64,000 bases of DNA from NCBI GenBank assembly GCA_029557895.1, contig JAKQHT010000008.1:1-64000 (forward strand), in the 5' to 3' direction. Position 1 is the first letter of the stretch. Every line of letters starts with the position of its first letter. The position numbers and the translations under genes are program-made. This document shows, one piece after another, positions 43,957-51,896 of the stretch. The stretch comes from Bacteroidota bacterium (lineage in GTDB: Bacteria; Bacteroidota; Bacteroidia; Flavobacteriales; Flavobacteriaceae). Under the pieces are notes generated by a model. That model saw nothing but the letters and a program-made list of their open reading frames with translations. It made no database searches and had not been told where the DNA came from.

Positions 43957-45813
43957 ATGAGAAACAGACTGACAGACCAAGCAAAAATTATTGCCCTGCT
44001 TTTGCTGGCGGCGTTCCTTACCAACGGCTGCCAACGGGAAGACTTCCAAAAAGACTTGGAGCATGGGCATGCCATAGAGCAGAGCATCCCTTTCTCTTTT
44101 AAAAGAAAAACCTTTGAACAGCTCAAAAATGACCCGAAATTTTCAGGTGCCTACGATAAGGTTTCGCAAAAAGTAAAGGAACAAGATCTTGCGAACGCCA
44201 AGACCGTTATGGAAGATCAGTACGGTTTTGTCATCGACTCGACACTTATCAAAGAAGTGTCCTCTGACGGCTACGTGTCATATACTTTCCTCATCTACAG
44301 GGAAACACCGAGCGAGGGATTCTTCGAGAACCTTGTGGTCGATGTGGACAGTCTGGACAACATCAGGGCCTATATCGTAAAATACACCCCGAATTCGCCA
44401 TCGGTTTACATCCCCGAAGATGATGCCTACTCTCTGGATGCCACGGCAGAGATTACCCCGATAGATTTCAATGACCAACAGGTCCAGTCCAAGGTCAGTT
44501 ATACGGATGGCAACGGCTGTTTGGTAACCCTGATGTGTCCTTATGGCGGCACCCCGCACCCGGCCGGGCCTGCCTGCATTGCTGCCGAAAGGGGCAATCT
44601 GTATTGGTCAGCCCCGGCGTGCCCAAATGACGGATACGGAAACAACTACCCCGATTACAGTGGGGGCATCGGCAACGGCGGTGGTTCGGGAAACAACAAT
44701 AATGGCAACAACAATAATAACAATGGCGGCAGCGGCAACAACCCTCCCCCGCACCCCGGAAACAATGGCAGCGGGAACAACAACGGCAACAACAACAACA
44801 ACAACCTCCCCGTGATAACCGACCCGGTGGTCGATGGAGAACAAAACCCACAGTGCCTCGCCCTAACGCAGGTGGCACAGCTGGTATCGGCCCTTGGCCT
44901 GAACTCCGGCCAGGCCGCAATGATAAGGAGCAACTGCGCCTTTGGTTCACAATTATACAACTACTTGAACAATGGGGGCGACGAGGCATTTGCCATTGCA
45001 GCCATAAACGCGATGCCTGGCGGTGAGGTGGATTGGGATGATGAAATAATCTATGATGAATACTGGGACAATTTTCCTTGTCAAAAATTAATTGTCGCTG
45101 AGGCAACAGGTGTTTGTTCCCCTTTAACTCAAATAATTTTAGATATTTTTGAATCAAATGATGGGTCAAATCTAATTTTCAAAACGTCTGCCACAATAAC
45201 TCCAAACGCTGAAACCACAGTATTCTCTTCTTATGATGCAACAAGACATACATGCAATACGACTATAACGTTTAGTGAATCGTATCTCCAAACAGCCACA
45301 GATATTTCAATAGCAAGAACTTCAATACATGAGAGTTTACATGCCATATTTGTTTATATGTATGAAGAAAACCTTTTAGATTCACCAAATGGAACACCTA
45401 TTGAAGGGTTTGAGAATTTTGTAGTGGCTTATGTAAATTATTTAAGTGGATTGCCAGCGAATTTTGGAATCGCCCACCATGAGCTTATGGCTGATTTTGT
45501 AGAAGACATGGCAACATCACTTTCGGTTTACTCTTCTCAAAATGGCTATTCATTCCCCTTTAGCTTTTATAAAAAGTTATGTTGGGCGGGATTAACAACT
45601 ACAAATGCTTTTCTTACGTTATACCCAAAATACTTGGATCCGAACGATGAGGTCAACAATCCAAGTAATTATAATCCAGAGTGGTTAGATATTAAATTGA
45701 CCATTCAAGCCGAGATATATTCAAGTCCACTAACATTTACACATCCAAATGGGAACACATACCAATTTCTTCCAAAGGGCAGCCAACCCAATGCAAATGA
45801 ACCTTGCGATTAA
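43957..45813 (+). CDS. Surface lipoprotein with variable C-terminal HExxH domain (polymorphic effector candidate)
   Basis: 618 aa. Lipobox LTNGC places the lipid on C25. Residues 30-230 form a conserved-looking envelope domain ending in a Cys-rich patch (NGCLVTLMCPYGG, ACPNDGYG). A flexible Gly/Asn/Pro linker (about 232-290) follows. Then comes a helical pre-domain (CLALTQVAQLVSALG ... AAINAMPGGEVDWDDE, about 299-363). From residue 364 on, base composition drops sharply to AT-rich and a zincin-like segment appears (RTSIHESLHAIF, HExxH at 458-462; a third ligand is not certain). Shared junction blocks recur downstream in headless modules. Architecture is that of a polymorphic toxin/effector with exchangeable tip; toxicity is inference. 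Confidence 0.65.
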   Translation: MRNRLTDQAKIIALLLLAAFLTNGCQREDFQKDLEHGHAIEQSIPFSFKRKTFEQLKNDPKFSGAYDKVSQKVKEQDLANAKTVMEDQYGFVIDSTLIKEVSSDGYVSYTFLIYRETPSEGFFENLVVDVDSLDNIRAYIVKYTPNSPSVYIPEDDAYSLDATAEITPIDFNDQQVQSKVSYTDGNGCLVTLMCPYGGTPHPAGPACIAAERGNLYWSAPACPNDGYGNNYPDYSGGIGNGGGSGNNNNGNNNNNNGGSGNNPPPHPGNNGSGNNNGNNNNNNLPVITDPVVDGEQNPQCLALTQVAQLVSALGLNSGQAAMIRSNCAFGSQLYNYLNNGGDEAFAIAAINAMPGGEVDWDDEIIYDEYWDNFPCQKLIVAEATGVCSPLTQIILDIFESNDGSNLIFKTSATITPNAETTVFSSYDATRHTCNTTITFSESYLQTATDISIARTSIHESLHAIFVYMYEENLLDSPNGTPIEGFENFVVAYVNYLSGLPANFGIAHHELMADFVEDMATSLSVYSSQNGYSFPFSFYKKLCWAGLTTTNAFLTLYPKYLDPNDEVNNPSNYNPEWLDIKLTIQAEIYSSPLTFTHPNGNTYQFLPKGSQPNANEPCD

Positions 45814-46369
45814 AACACTGGCAATCATTGTATTATATTGCTCTTGTTCGGCAAGTAAACATGAATGCTCAAATGATATTAATTATTTGATTAATAACGA
45901 ATTATCAAGAAATGTATCATTGATTGGCCGTCAAAAAGCATATCTGGAATTCAACCAAAATGATTATATGCATGAATTCTTGCTGCACACAAAAAATAAT
46001 TTACAAAACAGCAGTACGATTAAAAACAGCATGGGAAAAGAAATTTTTGAACATATTTTTAATTTAGAGGAGTTGGATTATTTAATAAGACAAACCTACC
46101 AGAGTAATGATTTTAATTATGATGAACTGAAACTCAATAGAAATATCGTTTATATTTCTAAAAATAATGCAGAACACAAAGATCCGATCGATATGCTATC
46201 AAGAGCATATATATTTTTATCAAAACCTATTTTTACCAAAAACAATGCTTTTAGCTTGGTTGCTTTTTCTAATGGAGTCAAAGGAGAGATGCAAGGTGGG
46301 GTCAGTATTTATAAAAATGATGCTGAAAATTGGAAATTTGTTGCTACAATTAATGATTGGGTCGAGTAG
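45797..46369 (+). CDS. Exported partner (candidate immunity) protein of module 1
   Basis: 190 aa from ATG 45797 (ATG 45791 also possible), overlapping the effector stop by 17 bases. The leader ends VLYCSCSASKHEC, so either a lipoprotein (Cys near 14 or 16) or a secreted protein. The mature part is mixed alpha/beta with no recognised family. Translational overlap and AT-rich composition tie it to the variable C-terminus, as expected of an immunity gene. Confidence 0.55.
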   Translation: MNLAIKTLAIIVLYCSCSASKHECSNDINYLINNELSRNVSLIGRQKAYLEFNQNDYMHEFLLHTKNNLQNSSTIKNSMGKEIFEHIFNLEELDYLIRQTYQSNDFNYDELKLNRNIVYISKNNAEHKDPIDMLSRAYIFLSKPIFTKNNAFSLVAFSNGVKGEMQGGVSIYKNDAENWKFVATINDWVE

Positions 46370-46394
46370 ATTTTAATATCTTTCCAATTCCTGA

Positions 46395-47192
46395 TTTGCG
46401 AAGTATCCTGACTTATCCGGCTGCCTGCCCTTCAACAAAAAGAAGGCACTGGGCATGTACATAGAGGCCAACGGCTGCAACGGTTTTGCACAGGCCGCGG
46501 CAGAGGCGATGTGCGAGGGAGGTGAGGTGGATTGGGCCTATGAAGTGATTTTGGACAGTAGTTTTGTAAACAACCCTTGTTTGTATGGCGTATATGAAGA
46601 TATGGGAAAAGCACCAACCTTTAACAATTACCTGCAAAACTTTGAACCTCAATTTTCTGTGGCACATTTAAGACTTTCGACAAGCACTACTTTGCCAAGC
46701 ACAACCAACGCCGAGACAAGTGCGCCTCAAAATTATGTGATTACCATTACTTTTAATGTAAACAATTTGGATAGGCCAAGATTGTCTGTTGCTCGAACTT
46801 TTATACACGAAATGATACATGCCGAAATGTTCAGAAAATTACTTTCTGTGGCACAACATCCAAGTATTCAATTAAGTCAAGAACAATTAATCCAATTAAG
46901 AAATGATTTTCCCGGATTATATGATTATTATAAAAGATGGAAATGGGAAGTGCCAGAAGGTCAAAGTCCCTCAAGCGCTCAACACCAAGCAATGGCACAA
47001 CATTATAGGGATATTATCGAGCAAGCTTTAAGAGAGTTTGATGACTCTCACCCTGATGAACTATATGAAGCTCTCGCTTGGATTGGTCTTGAAGATACAG
47101 TTACCTGGAGTAATCTATCCCAAACAGAAAGAGACAATATTAATCAAACTATAACTGATTTTAACTCAAGTAACTCTGATAACTGTCAATGA
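46395..47192 (+). pseudogene. Headless effector module 2 (junction block plus HExxH domain)
   Basis: Open from a stop at 46392 without signal peptide; the first ATG is 46455. It begins in the middle of the GC-rich junction block (GCLPFNKKKALGMYIEANGCNGFAQAAAEAM...GGEVDW), then the AT-rich variable domain with RTFIHEMIHAEMF (HExxH, 46806-46820). The end carries AQHYRDIIEQALREF ... EALAWIGL ... NLSQTERDNI and terminal C-Q. It lacks the lipoprotein half, so it is a stored or decayed tip rather than a working gene. Confidence 0.6.
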
Positions 47193-47569
47193 TTATGAAA
47201 AATTTAATATTTCTTTTTTTGTTGGTATCCCTAAATTCTTATTCTCAAGAAAAAGAAAAAATCATCTTTTTATTTGAGAATGATAGAGATACTGTAATAA
47301 ACAGCCAAAGTGATAATATCTATATGATAGAGGGCAAGCACACTTTTAAATTTATCAATGGTAAACATGAGAAGGTTGAAGTAAATTTTAATTCAGTAAA
47401 GGAACATCTTGTCACCTACAAAGAGTTTCTTAAAAAGAATAAGAGCAAAAAATATCCTGAATTGTTTAGTAATTATGTTTTTTACATACTAATTAAAGAA
47501 AAAAACTCTTCCGCTTGTTTAATTCAAGTTGAAAAAGTTTGGTTGGTTGAAGATAAAATGGTGGATTAA
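47189..47569 (+). CDS. Exported partner (candidate immunity) protein of module 2
   Basis: 126 aa overlapping the module 2 stop (ATGATTATG at 47189). Signal peptide ends SLNSYSQ. The mature part is 105 aa, lysine-rich, with a C-terminal AxLIQVEKVWLVED-like strand that resembles the ends of the partners at 47807 and 49770 (VE-x-hydrophobic after a Cys). No named family; immunity role inferred from position. Confidence 0.55.
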   Translation: MIMKNLIFLFLLVSLNSYSQEKEKIIFLFENDRDTVINSQSDNIYMIEGKHTFKFINGKHEKVEVNFNSVKEHLVTYKEFLKKNKSKKYPELFSNYVFYILIKEKNSSACLIQVEKVWLVEDKMVD

Positions 47570-47610
47570 ATAGAACCTGCTATATGTAAATTGCACAGCA
47601 TTGAGCTATT

Positions 47611-47805
47611 GCACAGCATTATAGAAATATTATTAAGCAAGCTTTAATGGAATTTGATGATACACAAAATAATGATGTTTATGAAGCATTATCATGGGTA
47701 GGGCTAAAAAATACAATTGCTTGGAATAATTTATCCCAAGCCGAAAGAAATAATATTAACCAATCACTGTCAGATTTTGAGAGCAACAATCCTAATTGTC
47801 AATAA
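47611..47805 (+). pseudogene. Headless effector fragment 3
   Basis: 65 codons with no start, encoding only the C-terminal tail: AQHYRNIIKQALMEFDD ... EALSWVGL ... NLSQAERNNINQSLSDF, ending C-Q-stop. About 70 percent identical to the tail of module 2 by eye. A short direct repeat (TTGCACAGCATT, 47591 and 47609) lies at its ragged left edge. Confidence 0.65.
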
Positions 47806-47806
47806 A

Positions 47807-48205
47807 ATGAAAGAATATTTAATCATAATGCTTTTCCTTTTTATCAATATTAATTTTACTCTTGCGCAGGACAATAACACTGTTATTTTTCAAATTGATA
47901 AACAAGATATAGAATATAAACAAGAGGAAATAATATTTAAGCTGTCTAAAGAAAATATTTTTAGACATATAAAGAATACCAAAAAAAAGAGGTATATATA
48001 TTATAATGAAATTTCAGATAAAATTATTAATCTAAAAACATTTCAACAGAATTTGAAAATAAAAACAAGCAATAATGATTATAAGGTTTTATATAAAGGG
48101 AAAACTTATAAAATTCTAATTTATGTTAGAAATGATAATTGCGAAAATGAAGGAACTCTTTATGAGGTTGATGAATTGATTCCTATTTATGGAGAGGTTA
48201 ACTAA
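47807..48205 (+). CDS. Exported partner (candidate immunity) protein of fragment 3
   Basis: 132 aa from ATG 47807, one base after the fragment 3 stop. Leader IIMLFLFININFTLA-QDN. Very AT-rich, Lys/Ile-rich mature region ending TYKILIYVRNDNCENEGTL then YEVDELIP. Still intact although its effector is reduced to a tail, as seen for orphan immunity genes. Function inferred. Confidence 0.55.
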   Translation: MKEYLIIMLFLFININFTLAQDNNTVIFQIDKQDIEYKQEEIIFKLSKENIFRHIKNTKKKRYIYYNEISDKIINLKTFQQNLKIKTSNNDYKVLYKGKTYKILIYVRNDNCENEGTLYEVDELIPIYGEVN

Positions 48206-48210
48206 AAAAT

Positions 48211-48483
48211 TATTATAAAAGATGGAAATAGGAGCTGCCACAAGGACAAAGTCCATCAAGTGCTCAACATCAAATGATGGCACAACATTATAGAGGTATT
48301 ATCGAGCAAGCTTTAAGAGATTATGACCCAAGCCTCACAGAGGCACAAAAGGAAGCCCTATCTTGGATAGGTCTCAACAGTGCGGACATTATGGCATGGC
48401 AGAACCTAACACAAACTGAAAGGCAAACAATAACCTCAACTATCCAAAACATACAAAACACCTTTGAAAATGGATGCGATTAA
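48211..48483 (+). pseudogene. Headless effector fragment 4 with in-frame stop
   Basis: Encodes YYKRWK-stop-ELPQGQSPSSAQHQMMAQHYRGIIEQAL and onward to NGCD. The TAG at 48229-48231 replaces the Trp found in module 2 (YYKRWKWEVPEGQ). ATG 48274 could give a 69-aa product, but it would be only a tail. Confidence 0.65.
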
Positions 48484-49213
48484 TCACAAAGTTTTTTTAT
48501 GGAAAAATATAAGTATCGGGATTTTATTGATTATCCTGTTTGGTTGTAAAAATGAAAACCAAACCATAGATGTGTATAAGGAATCTAACAAAATAACAAA
48601 ACCTTTAATAGATTCTACAAATAGGTTCATAAGTGAAGTAAGAATTGATACCTCTTTAAAACCATTGGGAAAAGTTGTGGATTTGGAATTGTCAAACGGA
48701 AAAAGAAAAGAAACTGTTTTTGCAATTTGTTCTTGCCAAAAAGACAAAAAGAACAATACAATCAAAATCCAAATACGCTCCGGTATTCCTACAAAAAAAG
48801 AAATGGATTCAACGGGAATTACCGATAAATCTGGCGGCAGGCTTAACCACTTGATGGATTTGGGCTATTTGAAAAAAATTGATGGTCGGTTTCAATTTCT
48901 GACTTTCTTTTTAAAAGATAGTATATTAACTCAACTTGAAATGTATTCCAAATCTACAGAACCCGAATATAATGGAAGTGATTTCAAATCAATGGATATT
49001 GACAGGTATAAAATTGCCATCTCGACATTTGATTATTCGATAGCATCTGCCGTATATGGTAATTTTGAGTTGAGATTGCCAAAAGATTTCGGATATTTTG
49101 ATAATGACACTATTTTAAAAGGACATTTTGAATGTAATAATTGGAAAATAGCGACAAAAGATGAAATCCAGAAATGGGAAATCAACAAAATTTATCCTCA
49201 ACAAATAGAATAA
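48470..49213 (+). CDS. Partner lipoprotein (candidate immunity) of fragment 4
   Basis: 247 aa from ATG 48470, overlapping the fragment 4 stop. Lipobox IILFGC then KNENQ. Larger than the other partners and not obviously related to them: residues about 60-240 are mixed alpha/beta with RSGIPTKKEMDSTGITDKSGGRLNHLMDLGYL. No family recognised. Intact frame suggests selection for its function. Confidence 0.55.
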   Translation: MDAINHKVFLWKNISIGILLIILFGCKNENQTIDVYKESNKITKPLIDSTNRFISEVRIDTSLKPLGKVVDLELSNGKRKETVFAICSCQKDKKNNTIKIQIRSGIPTKKEMDSTGITDKSGGRLNHLMDLGYLKKIDGRFQFLTFFLKDSILTQLEMYSKSTEPEYNGSDFKSMDIDRYKIAISTFDYSIASAVYGNFELRLPKDFGYFDNDTILKGHFECNNWKIATKDEIQKWEINKIYPQQIE

Positions 49214-49221
49214 AAAAACAA

Positions 49222-49773
49222 TCTACCTCCCCGCCGGGAGATGGGGGAGGCGAAACCGTGGGCACCAACCCGCCACCATCGGTAAACCATGTGCAGCTGG
49301 CGGAGATGTGCATGGACTTTCTGGGAGTCGGTTCCGGCTGCCTGCCCTTCAACAAAAGGAAGGCGCTCGGCATGTACATAGAGGCCAACGGCTGCAACGG
49401 TTTTGCACAGGCCGCCGCAGAGGCGATGTGCGATGGCGGTGAGGTGGATTGGGATGATGAGGTTGTTTTGGATTCTCACGATTTATTCAATTCAACTGTT
49501 TTCAGCATTCAAGATTACAGACAGCAATTGGAAAACTTAATTTTGAACGACTATGATTGGAACAATGAAGGCGCTGTTTTTGTAAATAATGCAGTTTCAA
49601 CATTTGGCACCAATTGGAAACAAGAGGTTGCAAAAGCTGTTTCTTGGATCGGTTTAGAAAACACGGACGAATATTCAACATATTTGAATAGCTATTCCAC
49701 ACAACCAATGAAGTTTTTGTATATTAACGATATACGAAATATCATATCTGTAACAAATAATAATTGCCCATGA
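49222..49773 (+). pseudogene. Headless effector module 5
   Basis: Follows the previous partner directly. It starts as GC-rich linker (SPPGDGGGETVGTNPPPS), then the shared junction block (GSGCLPFNKRKALGMYIEANG ... GGEVDWDDEVVLD, ending near 49472), then an AT-rich variable end without an HExxH motif, containing EVAKAVSWIGLENTDEY and terminal NNNCP. The frame is open upstream to an ATG at 49174 inside the partner gene, but no leader exists. Confidence 0.6.
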
Positions 49774-50249
49774 AAAAGATAGTATTTTTTCTAATTTGTT
49801 TGTATATTCCTTTTAGTTATTCTCAAAATAAAGATTTATACATTCTGATTGACAATGAATCTATTGTTGATATAATAAACACACAAAATGATTCAATTAA
49901 TTTAAAGTTGTTTAGGTTAAAACTAAATCAAAACAATTTGGAGTACGAATTTTATATTGACGATAATGGGATATTGGGGAAAAGAATTTCTGTTAAAAGC
50001 GCAAAAACAGAAATCATTGAGTTAATTTACAAAAATATCGATGGGAACAACCATTCAAAATTGATTGATAAAAGTAAAATACAAAATTCAATAACCTTTC
50101 ATGAAATGTTGAATGTTAAGGATATTAAAAGCTTATTTGGGATAATAAATTCTTTTGAAAACATCTATATTGTTAATATAGAAAATAATTGCAATGGATT
50201 GTTCATTTGTGAAAGAGTTTTTTTAAATCCCAAAAAATCTAATCTTTAA
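49770..50249 (+). CDS. Exported partner (candidate immunity) protein of module 5
   Basis: 159 aa from ATG 49770, overlapping the module 5 stop (ATGA). Signal peptide KKIVFFLICLYIPFSYS-Q. Mature region Asn/Ile-rich; the C-terminus IYIVNIENNCNGLFICERVFL resembles the ends of the two other small partners. Immunity role inferred. Confidence 0.55.
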   Translation: MKKIVFFLICLYIPFSYSQNKDLYILIDNESIVDIINTQNDSINLKLFRLKLNQNNLEYEFYIDDNGILGKRISVKSAKTEIIELIYKNIDGNNHSKLIDKSKIQNSITFHEMLNVKDIKSLFGIINSFENIYIVNIENNCNGLFICERVFLNPKKSNL

Positions 50250-50269
50250 AAAAACTTACTCGAACTCTA

Positions 50270-50433
50270 CATTCCCCTTTAGCTTTTATAAAAGTTATGT
50301 TGGGCAGGATTAACAACTACAAATGCTTTTCTTACGTTATACCCAAAATACTTGGATCCGAACGATGAGGTCAACAATCCAAGCAATTATAATCCAGAGT
50401 GGTTAGATATTAAATTGACCATTCAAGCCGAGA
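50270..50433 (+). pseudogene. Duplicated fragment of the module 1 effector tail
   Basis: 164 bp nearly identical to 45551-45715 (FPFSFYK ... LTIQAE region) but missing one A near 50290, which shifts the frame. The following 50434-50489 is of unknown origin. Then comes a copy of the lipoprotein gene end (50490-50514 versus 43305-43332). Confidence 0.85.
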
Positions 50434-50489
50434 GGCCAGTAAAATTTGGTTCCAATGATGAATTTATAGCAGTATTTATAGCAACTGCG

Positions 50490-50608
50490 TACAGTTTATG
50501 AGAGAGTAATACCAATTTTTGGACGGGCGTTGTCTTTTTTATTCAAGACGATTAAGGTCACTTTTGAGCTCGGCGAGGGTGTTGGGTTTGTAAATGATTT
50601 TTTTGTCC
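50490..50608. repeat. Direct repeat bordering the effector array, right copy
   Basis: 50490-50514 repeats the 3' coding end of the lipoprotein gene (43305-43332) with a 2-bp deletion. 50517-50608 repeats 43464-43554. The 131 bp lying between these parts on the left are absent on the right. Confidence 0.85.
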
Positions 50609-51876
50609 TTGTCCAATATGAGATAGGTAGGCGTTGACTCGATGCCATAAGCCATCGCCACGGGATTGTTCCAATGCTCAAGGCCCAAAACGTGAATAAA
50701 TCCTTGCAGTGTGGTAATGGTCTGTTTCCAGTGTTCTTTGTTATTTTCGAGACCAAAGGCCACAACCTTTAGGTCACGTGGCTTTTCGTCGAGAAAGGAT
50801 TTTAATTTTGGCAACTCGTCCAGGCAATGGCCGCAAGTACTGCTCCAAAATACCAAAAGATAATGGCTGGAACCGCTCAATTGGTGCAGTGAAGTATTTA
50901 CCGGTTTACCCTCATTTTCATATACTATAGGAAAATCCATAGCGGTGGCGCCAACGGCGCTGTTTTTGTAAACCATAAGGTTTTGGTACAGTTCTTTGTT
51001 GTTGGTATCTCTCGCAAGTTTGAACAGATAGGTGTCGCTGATGTAGTTGGCAACTTCAAGATTTCCGATTTCCACCATTTTTTTCCAGAGATGTTCCAGC
51101 AATACTGTTGAAACGAATGGTTTGTCATTGCCAATCGCTTTGGCGACAGTATCGATATTGGATTTATAATGGTGGTTGTTGTTGGTCGAAGTTATCCCAA
51201 AAACGTACGCAATAACTCTATCTATCAAAAAATCAGAGTTTTGCAGCAATGCATTTCCGAAATCTACATTTTTTAAAAAGTTCGATTTTAGATTGTTGGA
51301 GTATGTTTCGGCGGTTTCGTATTCGCTTGGGATGTATGGTCGGTTCGCTTGTATGAATGTCGAGACCATTTTGTCTTTTGAGGCTTCTTCAAAAGCTATT
51401 TGCGTATCTTTCAGGGTTTTGAAAATATCGGTAAATGCTTTTTTGTCCGCACTTTCCTGTGCATAGTAGTTACTAATGGTCATGTTTACGAGTTCCATAC
51501 TATTGGTATAGGATGCCCACAGTTTGTTTTCGGAAGATTCTTTAAATTCCAAGCCATTCTCAAGACTGAATGTCAATCGGATGTCTTCTTTGCCGTCATA
51601 GATAAAGTCAAAGCTGTTTTCGTCCTGTGGAATCCCATAAACTATCTGGTACATCCCTGCTTCTACAGATGCGTCAAGGGCTATCTCGAAATGTCCGTCA
51701 TTGCCTATCTTGGCCCTGTCCACATAGTGGAGGGCGGTTGGGGTAGATTGGTACAGAATGGCGTAAGTGTAGTGTTCTGCAGGGGAAAATGTCCCTTGTA
51801 TTTGGTGCTGTGCCATCAAAATGCAGGGCAGAAACGCCCAGAGCAAGACGGTTATTTTTAGCTTTTTCATTTTCAT
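50539..51876 (-). CDS. TlpA-like thioredoxin-fold protein with N-terminal DUF4369-like region
   Basis: 445 aa. Leader peptide; beta-rich N-terminal region (about 25-120, QGTFSPAEHYTYAILYQ) and helical middle; thioredoxin domain from about 305, with redox motif WSSTCGHCLDELPKL (CxxC). Periplasmic thiol-disulfide reductase of the TlpA/ResA type, unknown client. 20 bp downstream of mfd on the same strand. Confidence 0.88.
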   Translation of the reverse strand: MKMKKLKITVLLWAFLPCILMAQHQIQGTFSPAEHYTYAILYQSTPTALHYVDRAKIGNDGHFEIALDASVEAGMYQIVYGIPQDENSFDFIYDGKEDIRLTFSLENGLEFKESSENKLWASYTNSMELVNMTISNYYAQESADKKAFTDIFKTLKDTQIAFEEASKDKMVSTFIQANRPYIPSEYETAETYSNNLKSNFLKNVDFGNALLQNSDFLIDRVIAYVFGITSTNNNHHYKSNIDTVAKAIGNDKPFVSTVLLEHLWKKMVEIGNLEVANYISDTYLFKLARDTNNKELYQNLMVYKNSAVGATAMDFPIVYENEGKPVNTSLHQLSGSSHYLLVFWSSTCGHCLDELPKLKSFLDEKPRDLKVVAFGLENNKEHWKQTITTLQGFIHVLGLEHWNNPVAMAYGIESTPTYLILDKDKKIIYKPNTLAELKSDLNRLE

Positions 51877-51896
51877 TCAATGTCAAAAAAAAATGG

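Noticed and set aside
44495-45169. Long Cys/His-rich open frame antisense to the effector linker
   Set aside because: A by-product of the Gly/Asn-rich codon repeats on the plus strand; no start context or family.
47585-47625. Short tandem repeat (TTGCACAGCATT) considered as a CRISPR or regulatory array
   Set aside because: Only two copies at the ragged edge of an effector fragment.
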